Source: an uncultured bacterium
GTDB lineage: Bacteria > Actinomycetota > Coriobacteriia > Coriobacteriales > Coriobacteriaceae
DNA: 64,000 nucleotides
Reading direction: 5' to 3'
Assembly (NCBI GenBank): GCA_905214425.1
Contig: CAJMLY010000008.1
Coordinates: forward strand, 1-64,000
Part shown: one piece after another, positions 35,888 to 43,236 of the stretch
Numbering within the stretch: the first letter of the stretch is position 1
Layout: each line of letters starts with the position of its first letter
The notes under the pieces: model-generated
Seen by the model: only the letters and a program-made list of their open reading frames with translations
Told to the model about the DNA's origin: nothing
Database searches by the model: none
Translations under genes and position numbers: made by a program

Positions 35888-37945
35888 CTAGTTCTTCTTC
35901 TGCTGCCAGGGCGTGGCGATCTTGGCGATCACGCCGAGCACCATATCCATCAGGACGCCGGCGACGGCGATGACGATGATGCCGGCAAAGACAATGGAGT
36001 AATCCATAAGTGTGCGGGCGTCGTTGATCCTAAAGCCGATGCCCGAGCTCGCGGCGATCATCTCGGAGCCGACGACGGCCATCCAGGCTATGCCGAGGGC
36101 GAGTTTGAGGCCCACAAAGATCGAGGGCAGGGCGCTCGGCAGATAGATCTGGCGGAACATCTGCCAACCCGGGAGGCGATACATGCGACCGACCTCCACG
36201 AGCTTGGGATCGCAGCGCTCGATACCGTCGATAGTGTTGACCAGCACGGGGAAGAAGCTCGCCAAGAAGATGACCGCGACCTTGGACTCCTCGCCAATGC
36301 CAAACCAGATCACCAGCAGCGGCACCCAGGCCATCATCGGAATCTGGCGCACGGCCTTAAAGGCGAGCGAGAAGAACTTGTGGGCCGAGGCGCTCATGCC
36401 CATGACCACACCAAAGAAGATACCGGCGACCACGGCGATGGCATAGCCCTCGAGGATGCGAACCACACTGATGGCAAGGTCGCCCTTAAAGGTGCCGGTC
36501 GTGAGTTGCTGCGCGAGCGTCGACACGACCGAGGAGATCGTGGGCAGCACCACCGTGGAGAGGAGGCCCGTACTGGTAGCCACATGCCAAGTGACAAGCA
36601 CCCACAGCGGCAAAATGAGCGCAAACAGCGTGTCGACAATACGAACGGCAGGTGCCGGGTCGGCGGCGGAACCGTTGGAGCCCAAGCGGCGACGCAGGTT
36701 ACGGCGAGCGACGACGATGCCAACCGTGATGACCGCCGCGACTATGACCACCGGAAGCGCACCGATCAGGCCTTGGATAACCTCGGCCTGCTTGCGGGCC
36801 GCGCGGTCCTCGGGACTCGCCACGCTCGCGGCAATCGCGCTCGTCGCGAGCTTGGTGCCGTCCGTGCCCTTGCCGTCCGATCCAAATTCCTCAATCGCCT
36901 GCTTCAGGGCGCTCGAATCCGTCCAGGCTTCGATATCGACCTCGCTTTGGATGATCTTGTTATCGAGCTCAAACTGCTGGATGTTTTTCATGGCGGCGAG
37001 CATGTCGTCCGAAAGCGATGCGGGACGAAGGGTCTTCTGGTCGGCCACGTTTTGCGCCTTGATGACCTCGATGGGGTTGCCCGATTTCTTGGACGAGAGC
37101 TTTATAAAGCCCTCCGGGTCGGCAATGACGTCAGCACGCGCCTTGAGCAGCGCTTTGAGAATTGCCACCGACACATCCTGGTGGTCTTTGGCATATGCTG
37201 TGCGACCAATCAGAACCGTGGGCTCAAAATACGTGGAGGAATCGGCCTTGGCGCCATCGTGCAGGACCTTGACCAGACCTTCATTGGCAAGCTGCGTCTC
37301 TTGTCCGCCGCTCACCACCGCAGCATCCACACCGCCCGAAGCAAGCGTCGACAAGCCGTCGGGAAGCGAGGCATTGACTGGCACGATGTCATCAAAGGTG
37401 AGCCCTGCCTCAGCCAGCACACGCACCAGGTACATCTGCGGCGTGGCACCGCGCATGTAGGCAACCTTTTTGCCCTTCAGGTCTTTGAGGCTCTTAATGC
37501 CCGAGCTCTTAGAGACGACGAGACGCCAGCCCGAACCAAAATCAGTCACGGCGAGCAGCGTGGTGTCGACGCCCTTCGACTTGCCGAGAATGCCCGCAAA
37601 ACCCGCGTAATCGACGTAGTCGAGGTCACCGGAGCTCAGGGCCTCATGAAGCGCGGGCGCCGCACCGACAAATCCCGTCACCTCGGCTTTGTATCCGAGC
37701 GGCTCCAGATACTCATCGAGATAGCCCTTGGTTTCGGCCACGCCGAGCAGACCGCTTGCAAAGTTATTGCCGCTCGAGGGAAAGCCGATGCGAACCGTCT
37801 TGGTCGGTGCATCAGCCGCCTTGGCCTGAACGGGCAGTGCGACAAAAGCTGTCGCCACGACAGCCAGCACGAACAGGAACGCGCACATGCGGCGCTTCCA
37901 ATCGACGCTGCGTACACCCCTTGTAATCGTGTCCTGCGATGTCAT
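35888..37945 (-). CDS. Fused substrate-binding protein and permease of a sulfonate-type ABC importer
   Basis: A 685-residue fusion. A signal peptide (residues 1-43, ending in VQAKA) is followed by an SsuA/TauA-type binding domain (45-330: VRIGFPSSGNN, YMRGATPQMYLV). A linker and one transmembrane helix near 395-415 lead to a BPD_transp_1 permease (about 440-680) with about six helices and the EEA-like loop around SALPSIFVGLKLALGIAW. Binding protein and permease are normally separate chains, so the fusion tethers the receptor to its pore. The ATG at 37945 has GAAGGGG upstream; the ATG at 37987 is too close to its site. It is the first gene of the sulfur operon. Confidence 0.92.
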   Translation of the reverse strand: MTSQDTITRGVRSVDWKRRMCAFLFVLAVVATAFVALPVQAKAADAPTKTVRIGFPSSGNNFASGLLGVAETKGYLDEYLEPLGYKAEVTGFVGAAPALHEALSSGDLDYVDYAGFAGILGKSKGVDTTLLAVTDFGSGWRLVVSKSSGIKSLKDLKGKKVAYMRGATPQMYLVRVLAEAGLTFDDIVPVNASLPDGLSTLASGGVDAAVVSGGQETQLANEGLVKVLHDGAKADSSTYFEPTVLIGRTAYAKDHQDVSVAILKALLKARADVIADPEGFIKLSSKKSGNPIEVIKAQNVADQKTLRPASLSDDMLAAMKNIQQFELDNKIIQSEVDIEAWTDSSALKQAIEEFGSDGKGTDGTKLATSAIAASVASPEDRAARKQAEVIQGLIGALPVVIVAAVITVGIVVARRNLRRRLGSNGSAADPAPAVRIVDTLFALILPLWVLVTWHVATSTGLLSTVVLPTISSVVSTLAQQLTTGTFKGDLAISVVRILEGYAIAVVAGIFFGVVMGMSASAHKFFSLAFKAVRQIPMMAWVPLLVIWFGIGEESKVAVIFLASFFPVLVNTIDGIERCDPKLVEVGRMYRLPGWQMFRQIYLPSALPSIFVGLKLALGIAWMAVVGSEMIAASSGIGFRINDARTLMDYSIVFAGIIVIAVAGVLMDMVLGVIAKIATPWQQKKN

Positions 37946-38010
37946 AAGCAATGCCCCTTCCCCAGCACGGGCGCGGCGGATCCGCATTCCCTTCGTTGCT
38001 TAGGTTCGGC

Positions 38011-38047
38011 ATTATATCCGTTTATCCTACTAGGTTTATAGGGAATA
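38011..38047 (-). promoter_or_regulatory. Candidate promoter and operator of the sulfur operon
   Basis: On the minus strand a perfect TATAAT (complement of 38011-38016) lies 66 bases before the first gene. Just upstream of it is CCTAGTAGG inside a wider imperfect dyad (tatatcc...cctactagg...gggaata). Palindromes of this kind are used by Rrf2-type sulfur or Fe-S regulators; that assignment is inference. Confidence 0.45.
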
Positions 38048-38111
38048 TAACCTGACACCTCTATCAGAACAGCGCAACCGGCTATCGCAATTCCAGATAC
38101 CCCGGCACACC

Positions 38112-38137
38112 AATTGATCCCTTGGGGACGGAGGAAA
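38112..38137. repeat. Family E half element
   Basis: attgatcccttggggacggaggaaaa matches the arm of the palindrome at 22128-22217, but no second arm is present. It directly abuts the rubredoxin terminator. Confidence 0.65.
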
Positions 38138-38171
38138 AGGGCCCCGGCCGAAAATTCGACCGGGGCCCTTG
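38138..38171 (-). terminator. Rho-independent terminator of the rubredoxin gene
   Basis: A strong stem (agggccccgg...ccggggccct) with a short AT-rich loop is followed on the minus strand by TTTTCC. It lies 40 bases past the rubredoxin stop. Confidence 0.85.
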
Positions 38172-38210
38172 GACAGAGCTATATGTTGCTGCAAGTCGTG
38201 TGTCTATGAG

Positions 38211-38354
38211 CTACTCCTCGACGAGCTCAAACTGATCGGGACCGACGCCGCACACCGGGCACACATAATCCTCGGGCAGCTCGGGCGTATCGACCTCAAC
38301 CTCGTAACCGCAAACGACGCACACAAACTTATACGTCTTCTTTTCCTCAGCCAT
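38211..38354 (-). CDS. Short rubredoxin
   Basis: A 47-residue rubredoxin. The iron site is two cysteine knuckles, CVVCG and CPVCG, followed by PDQFE. It lacks the seven or so residues usually found between the knuckles (the DPEVGD region), so it resembles rubrerythrin-type rubredoxin domains. It carries one electron at a time in the cytoplasm of anaerobes, often in oxygen defence. GAGGAG precedes the ATG. The flavin reductase gene upstream is its likely electron donor. Confidence 0.9.
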   Translation of the reverse strand: MAEEKKTYKFVCVVCGYEVEVDTPELPEDYVCPVCGVGPDQFELVEE

Positions 38355-38398
38355 GATGTTCTCCTCTCGAACGCGACTGGTGATGTACTTCATTTATT

Positions 38399-38426
38399 AG
38401 TATAAATTCTCAATAATATAATGCAA
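38399..38426 (-). promoter_or_regulatory. Candidate rubredoxin promoter
   Basis: On the minus strand TTGCAT (complement of 38421-38426) and TATACT (complement of 38399-38404) are separated by 16 bases, in the only AT-rich stretch of the neighbourhood, 45 bases before the start codon. Confidence 0.55.
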
Positions 38427-38443
38427 GTTTTTTTAAAACATTT

Positions 38444-38947
38444 CTAGCCTTGATACGATGAAGCCTTAGGCGGCGTCTTGCCCTTCAAGACCTTGTGATA
38501 GTAGTCGTACGTCAGCGGCGTCTCGTCGCTCAGGCGCTCGGCATCCTCGACCTCGCCGATAAACAGTAGATGCGTGCCCACATCCACAGTGTCGATCAAA
38601 CGGCAGCTAAACAGGGCTGCCGCGTGCTCGGGCACATAGGGCATGCCCAGAGCCGTCTCGCGGGTCTCGTATTTGGCAAACTTGTCATAATCGCTGCTGG
38701 TGCGGAACCCAAAGTTACCGATGTAGAGCATGTCGGCGGTTTGATCGATCACGGTCAACGCGAACGCTTTGGCCGATGCGATGACGCCCGAGGTAACGTT
38801 GTCCTTGTTCACGGCAACCGAAATTCGCGGCGGCATGGACGTCACCTGCACCGCCGTGTTGATGACGCAGCCGGCGCGCAGCCCGTCTGCCGCGGCGCTC
38901 ACCACGTACAGACCGCTCGGCATGGTAAAGAACGCAGTTGTGTCCAT
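38444..38947 (-). CDS. Flavin reductase family protein (flavoredoxin-like)
   Basis: A 167-residue FMN-binding split-barrel protein of the flavin reductase family. GLYVVSAAADG, the NTAVQVTSMPPRISVAVNKDN region and FALTVIDQ are typical, as is the HLLFIGEVEDAE strand. It uses NAD(P)H to reduce flavin or a rubredoxin. In some acetogens the same domain is fused to rubredoxin (the Hrb type); here the two are adjacent genes. The ATG at 38947 follows GGGGAG; the longer frame has no site. Confidence 0.9.
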   Translation of the reverse strand: MDTTAFFTMPSGLYVVSAAADGLRAGCVINTAVQVTSMPPRISVAVNKDNVTSGVIASAKAFALTVIDQTADMLYIGNFGFRTSSDYDKFAKYETRETALGMPYVPEHAAALFSCRLIDTVDVGTHLLFIGEVEDAERLSDETPLTYDYYHKVLKGKTPPKASSYQG

Positions 38948-39074
38948 AACGATCACTCCCCTAACCCGGGCTGAAACCACATAGATGTATGTACCCACAA
39001 AAAAGGCAATGCCCATAACGGACGCCGCCCCGTACACATATGTGCCAAATCAGTAAGCAAGATGAGCCGCCCGC

Positions 39075-39141
39075 AGTTGCGGTGAAATAGGGACTGAATA
39101 GCCCCTCAAACAGGCAAAACAGTCCGTATTCCACCGCAACT
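39075..39141. repeat. Family B palindrome, copy 2 (67 bp)
   Basis: Same arms and length as copy 1 (agttgcggtgaaatagggact and agtccgtattccaccgcaact). It lies just past the smpB stop codon, upstream of the flavin reductase gene. Confidence 0.92.
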
Positions 39142-39153
39142 TATACAGAGCGC

Positions 39154-39624
39154 CTAGCGGTTGCGCTCCTTGAGGGCGCGGTCAATCTCGCGCTGGACAT
39201 CGCGCTTGGCCATATCCTCGCGCTTGTCGTAAAGCTTCTTGCCGCGGCCTAGGCCCAGCAGCAGCTTTACGCGACCGTCGGTATTAAAGTAGAGCTCCAG
39301 CGGCACCAGGGCATAGCCGCGATTACGTAGCTTACCGTCGAGAAAGTCAATCTCCTTGCGGTGCAGCAGCAGACGACGGCGGCGATCAGGGTCGCGGTTC
39401 CACACGCCACCATGGCTATAAGGGTGAATATGCAGGCCCACGAGCCAGCACTCGCCGCCACGAATCAGCGCAAAGGTGTCGGTGATCTGGCACGCGCGCT
39501 CGCGAATCGACTTGACCTCGGTGCCACTCAGCTCAATGCCGCACTCAAAGGTCTCATCGATAAAATACTCGTGGTGTGCCGAGCGATTCTTGGAGATGAG
39601 CTTGCGCTCGCGCTTACTGGGCAT
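39154..39624 (-). CDS. smpB: SsrA-binding protein SmpB
   Basis: A 156-residue tmRNA-binding protein essential for trans-translation on stalled ribosomes. NRSAHHEYFIDETFECGIEL and GTEVKSIRE form the beta-barrel, and the basic tail near KREDMAKRDVQREIDRALK docks in the decoding site. The ATG at 39624 overlaps the end of the upstream TPR-like gene by 11 bases. No ssrA gene was found in the window. Confidence 0.97.
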   Translation of the reverse strand: MPSKRERKLISKNRSAHHEYFIDETFECGIELSGTEVKSIRERACQITDTFALIRGGECWLVGLHIHPYSHGGVWNRDPDRRRRLLLHRKEIDFLDGKLRNRGYALVPLELYFNTDGRVKLLLGLGRGKKLYDKREDMAKRDVQREIDRALKERNR

Positions 39625-40531
39625 CGCCGACCTCCTTGGTTCCATCGACGTTTGAGCCCGCGGCGTCGCGCTTTGCCTTGCGCTCGGCATTGAGCTCGGC
39701 GTCGCTCTCGCGCACCAATTTGATAATCGCCGCGCAGGCCTCCTCGCCCACCAAGTCGCGAGCACGCACCGTCAGACGCGTCGCCTCCTGCTTGTCGCCG
39801 TCGCTTGCAGCATCGGTCGCGCACATAATCAGGCAGATGGCAATCTCGGCCGAAGGCGAGGTCGGCACGCCTTGCAGGGACAGTTCACCCATCACGTGGT
39901 CGTCGCTCTCATCGGCGGCATCCGGATAGGCAGTATGGATCTTGTTGAGCAGGCGTGTCGTGTGCACATCGTTGGGTGCTAAGCGCAGTGCCAGACGAGC
40001 ACAGCCCGCAGCCGCCGAGACATTCTCGGTCTCGGGCTCCAAGAAATACTGACCTAGATTGGCGTAAGCGCGGGCGGCGCACTTGCCATCGCTTGCACGC
40101 TCCAGCACCGAGAACGAGAGCGATGCCCATTCCTGCTTGTCTTCGAGTGCGCGGAACAGCTCGGCCAAATCTAAGCGATAGTTGCAGTTCATGGGGTCCC
40201 AACGCACAGCCTGCATCAGGGCATTACGAGCGCTCACATAATCCTGCTGGCGAATGTAGGCAAACGCCATGTCAGAGTACAGGCGGTCAAACGGCACCTC
40301 GACCTGCACGAGCTCGCGCGGATCCTTCTCAACGCGGCGATAGGCCAAGCGCTCAAACTTGCTATCGAAGCTAAAGTATTGGCGCTTCTCCTCCGTCTTG
40401 CACTCGGCGTCGATATACTCCTCGGCAAGCTCCACCAGGCGCTCCAGCAGCGGCGTCGCCGTAGCCAGGTCGCCCTGCGCCAGATAGTTCTCGGCATACG
40501 TGATGTCTTGCAAGCTGATGGGCAGATCCAT
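39614..40531 (-). CDS. TPR-like repeat protein
   Basis: A 305-residue soluble helical protein with tetratricopeptide-like repeats (LAQGDLATATPLLERLVELA, IRQQDYVSARNALMQAVRWDP). It has no membrane segment or signal peptide, and no enzymatic motif is visible. GAGGAG precedes the ATG at 40531. Coupling with smpB suggests a role in translation or protein quality control, but this is inference. Confidence 0.75.
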   Translation of the reverse strand: MDLPISLQDITYAENYLAQGDLATATPLLERLVELAEEYIDAECKTEEKRQYFSFDSKFERLAYRRVEKDPRELVQVEVPFDRLYSDMAFAYIRQQDYVSARNALMQAVRWDPMNCNYRLDLAELFRALEDKQEWASLSFSVLERASDGKCAARAYANLGQYFLEPETENVSAAAGCARLALRLAPNDVHTTRLLNKIHTAYPDAADESDDHVMGELSLQGVPTSPSAEIAICLIMCATDAASDGDKQEATRLTVRARDLVGEEACAAIIKLVRESDAELNAERKAKRDAAGSNVDGTKEVGDAQ

Positions 40532-40586
40532 GGCTACTCCTCGATCTGAGCGAAACACGGCAGGCGCCGTATATACGGTCGATACA

Positions 40587-40616
40587 CAAAACCCGGGTCT
40601 CTTGCGAGGCCCGGGC
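40587..40616 (-). terminator. Terminator of the tRNA-Gln/tRNA-Glu transcript
   Basis: The stem cccgggtct/aggcccggg is followed on the minus strand by TTTTG, 14 bases past tRNA-Glu. Confidence 0.82.
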
Positions 40617-40629
40617 GTTCATTTGTGGG

Positions 40630-40703
40630 TAGCCCGTACCAGATTCGAACTGGTGATCTCCGCCTTGAGAGGGCGGCGTCCTAAACCGCTAGACGAACGG
40701 GCC
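40630..40703 (-). tRNA. tRNA-Glu (anticodon CTC)
   Basis: A 74-base cloverleaf on the minus strand: acceptor GGCCCGT paired with ACGGGCT, anticodon stem CCGCC/GGCGG around loop CTCTCAA (CTC), and T arm ACCAG-TTCGAAT-CTGGT. CCA is not encoded. Confidence 0.95.
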
Positions 40704-40720
40704 ATATGTAGCAAATGCAA

Positions 40721-40794
40721 TGGCTGGGATGGAGGGAGTCGAACCCCCATTGACGGAACCAGAATCCGCTGTCCTGCCATTAGACGACATCCCA
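40721..40794 (-). tRNA. tRNA-Gln (anticodon CTG)
   Basis: A 74-base cloverleaf on the minus strand: acceptor TGGGATG paired with CATCCCA, anticodon loop TTCTGGT (CTG), T arm with GTTCGACTC, and an encoded CCA end. It lies 17 bases upstream of tRNA-Glu, so both are probably in one transcript. Confidence 0.95.
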
Positions 40795-41070
40795 ATGACT
40801 GCATCGCTGCGCTCGGCTGTGCCTTTGCGCAAGAAAGAAATATACGGGAAGTCCCGCCATGACGCAAGCCCCAATTTTGACTTTTTTGAAATTCGGTCAA
40901 ATTGGCCTAATTTCGTCCAACCCGTGAAGGACCTGTGAAGCCGACCGCTGTACACGAAGGGCAAAACGCCGCGAGCGGTAGCCGTCAACCGTTGGCAGAT
41001 TCTACCCCGAAAACGATAGCGCCAGGCAACACAATCGAAGTATCAATGATCGCGTAGATATCGAGGCGCC

Positions 41071-41481
41071 ATGGACGAAGAGCTTGATTACCTATGGGAG
41101 ACCCTGGGCCTCGAGATCACTGCTGACCTTTGGCCCGAACGAAACAAAATCCATCCCACACTGCGCCCCGCCATCACAGTAATGCAGGCAAACTACCGCC
41201 GCGCCTCATTTTTGATCATGCGAACGTCATGGCATGCGGCGCTCCCCGACCTCAAGCGCATCCAGGCAAGCCTCGTCGAGCTGTCCGGCATGCCGACCGT
41301 CATATCCGAGACGAACCTGGAGCGGCGGCAGCGCGAGCGCCTGCAGCGGCAACGGATTCCGTTTATCTGCCCCGGCATTCAGGCATACCTGCCCTTTATG
41401 GACGAAGAGTACTGGAGCGACACGCCCGACACGTACGTAAAGACCTACGACCCACACGAATGGGCGCAACTGGAGGACTGA
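41071..41481 (+). CDS. Hypothetical protein
   Basis: A 136-residue soluble protein. I do not recognise a domain for certain. The segment RIPFICPGIQAYLPFM resembles a motif in some longer helix-turn-helix proteins, but the HTH part is absent, so this could be a stand-alone or truncated relative. The ATG follows CGAGGCG. It is preceded by about 276 bases (40795-41070) in which I see nothing and followed by a tandem hairpin. Confidence 0.6.
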   Translation: MDEELDYLWETLGLEITADLWPERNKIHPTLRPAITVMQANYRRASFLIMRTSWHAALPDLKRIQASLVELSGMPTVISETNLERRQRERLQRQRIPFICPGIQAYLPFMDEEYWSDTPDTYVKTYDPHEWAQLED

Positions 41482-41500
41482 TTGGGCCAGGCCCGCCGGC

Positions 41501-41607
41501 GGAAAGTGCGTCCCAGATTTCAAGCTCAAAACGGGACGCAGTTTCCCGTCGGCCCTCAACCGGAAAGCACATCCCAGAATCGCCACTCAAAACGGGACGC
41601 GCTTTCC
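41501..41607. repeat. Family F: two tandem 46-bp hairpins
   Basis: The hairpins at 41501-41546 and 41562-41607 have 14-base arms of the type ggaaagtgcgtccc/gggacgcagtttcc, with loops that share ctcaaaac. They lie between convergent 3' ends and may terminate or stabilise both transcripts. No T run is present. Confidence 0.8.
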
Positions 41608-41614
41608 GCAGCTG

Positions 41615-41974
41615 CTACAGCAGCGCCTCGGCCCAGGCCGCTTCCTTAAAGCCAGGAATCGCAAAGTCATCGCCCACCAGCAGCGGACGCTTAACCAGCA
41701 TGCCATCAGTCGCCAGTAGCTCGTAACATTCCTGGTCCGTCATCCCCGCGTCCAGGCGCGCCTTCAGGCCCAGCTCTCGATATTTCATGCCCGACGAGTT
41801 AAAGAAGCGTCGCACCGGCAGCCCCGAACGAGCAATCCAGGTCGCTAGCTCCTCAGCCGAGGGATTGTCTGTAACAATATCGCGATCGACGTACTCAACC
41901 CCATGTTCGTCCAGCCATGCCTTGGCCTTTTTACACGTCGAGCATTTGGGATATTCAACAAACAGTACGGTCAT
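41615..41974 (-). CDS. ArsC/Spx family thioredoxin-fold protein
   Basis: A 119-residue ArsC-family protein. The N-terminal motif YPKCSTCKKAKAWL holds a CxxC pair as in Spx/YffB-like members. RRFFNSSGMKYRELGLK and MLVKRPLLVG are the usual downstream motifs. It may be an arsenate reductase-like or Spx-like redox protein; no ars genes are nearby, so the role is open. GGAGGA precedes the ATG. Confidence 0.88.
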   Translation of the reverse strand: MTVLFVEYPKCSTCKKAKAWLDEHGVEYVDRDIVTDNPSAEELATWIARSGLPVRRFFNSSGMKYRELGLKARLDAGMTDQECYELLATDGMLVKRPLLVGDDFAIPGFKEAAWAEALL

Positions 41975-42066
41975 GGGAATCCTCCGAATATAGATCGGCC
42001 AACGCAGATACATACCATACGAGGCGCCTTCGCATCATGGAGCAATTGTAGCCCACGGGTCACACG

Positions 42067-43119
42067 CTAAACAAACCGTACCCCAAAGCTTCGCTTAACG
42101 AACGGCAGCAGCTCCATCGCTTCGGGCGCAATATGGCCTACAACGTTCATGCGCTCGTCGCCGGGAAGATCGACCCGCGCAATCTCAAGCTCGCCTTCGT
42201 AGCGCCCATAGCCGCTATTGCTCACAGCGATCGACCCCGTCTTTCGCGGTAGGCCGGCACCGGTATCCGTCGGCACGGAATCCGGCTTAAGCGTCGTGCG
42301 CGACTCCTGAGACCTAAAAATAAAGGCGCTCGAGTCAGGTCGATCGTGATGGACTTGCCCCAACAAATAGGAGTATCCGGGGTCGAGCTGGCACGGCATG
42401 TCGACATATCCAGCGGAAATCTGGGCAAACTGTGCCCAGCCTGCATCGGAAAGATCGGGGTCGCCGACCAAAACAATGTCGCAATCGGCACCATGTGCGA
42501 GCTCAAGCATGTTAAGGGCAACCTTTGACGCGCGACCGCGCTGCGCCTCAACCGTCGGTACGCCCTCGAATACCGGCCCGCGAACGTTGGCATCACCCGG
42601 CACAAAAGCCATGATTTCGAAGCCAAGCGCCGCAAGACGAAGATTCGTCCGAGCAATGTCCTCCAGAGCTAAACCGGTATAGGGCTTGGGATAAAAATTG
42701 TGGCAGGCGGCAAAACGGGTCACATCGGCACCGGCCTCTCGCCACGATGCGATTTCATCAGGACCCACCGTCGATGCATTGACCACGATGCGAAATACAC
42801 CGGACAGCTCCGCGACCCGCTGGGGACTAAAGCCATAATCCAAGCGCAGGTACTCCAGTCCCAGATCACGCAAGTCCTCCATGCGCTCAAGGCCCAGCAA
42901 ATCGCACGTGCGCGGCCCCACATCGGCAATGAGCGCAATACCGCGAGCGGAAAGTCGCGACAGCACCTGGCGAACCTTATCGGCATACGCCGCTCCCCCA
43001 TCCTCGGGAATATGCAGCGAGGTAAACGCATAGCGCGCACCCGCCGCGGCGCCATGTTCAATCGTCCGCTCGATATCTTGCAGAGGACTGGAAAGATAAA
43101 TCGAAATACCCGTTTTCAC
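42067..43119 (-). CDS. mupG: 6-phospho-N-acetylmuramidase, MupG family (DUF871)
   Basis: A 350-residue TIM-barrel protein of the DUF871/MupG family, which cleaves MurNAc-6P from GlcNAc during cell wall recycling. Motifs seen are ISIYLSSP at the N terminus, YAFTSLHIPED, LRLDYGF and CHNFYPKPYTGL. The start is a GTG preceded by AAAGGAG. A terminator-like hairpin lies directly before that ribosome site. It is the last gene of the murR-murQ-PTS-mupG cluster, which fixes the substrate type. Confidence 0.92.
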   Translation of the reverse strand: MKTGISIYLSSPLQDIERTIEHGAAAGARYAFTSLHIPEDGGAAYADKVRQVLSRLSARGIALIADVGPRTCDLLGLERMEDLRDLGLEYLRLDYGFSPQRVAELSGVFRIVVNASTVGPDEIASWREAGADVTRFAACHNFYPKPYTGLALEDIARTNLRLAALGFEIMAFVPGDANVRGPVFEGVPTVEAQRGRASKVALNMLELAHGADCDIVLVGDPDLSDAGWAQFAQISAGYVDMPCQLDPGYSYLLGQVHHDRPDSSAFIFRSQESRTTLKPDSVPTDTGAGLPRKTGSIAVSNSGYGRYEGELEIARVDLPGDERMNVVGHIAPEAMELLPFVKRSFGVRFV

Positions 43120-43134
43120 GCTTCAACACTCCTT

Positions 43135-43169
43135 TAAAAAAGGCCGGCGGAGCAGTTAGCCCCGCCGGC
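43135..43169 (-). terminator. Intra-operon terminator/attenuator between the PTS gene and mupG
   Basis: The stem gccggcgg...ccgccggc is followed on the minus strand by TTTTTTAAAGGAG, so the T run runs straight into the mupG Shine-Dalgarno site. Confidence 0.85.
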
Positions 43170-43236
43170 ACAACCATAGCATCAAGAAATCTGCCGCGCG
43201 CCGCGAGCCCTGAGCAACACGACTCGCGATATCAAA

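Noticed and set aside
35063..38041. A 992-codon plus-strand ORF
   Set aside because: It spans the opposite strand of ssuB and the fused permease gene and shows no domain.
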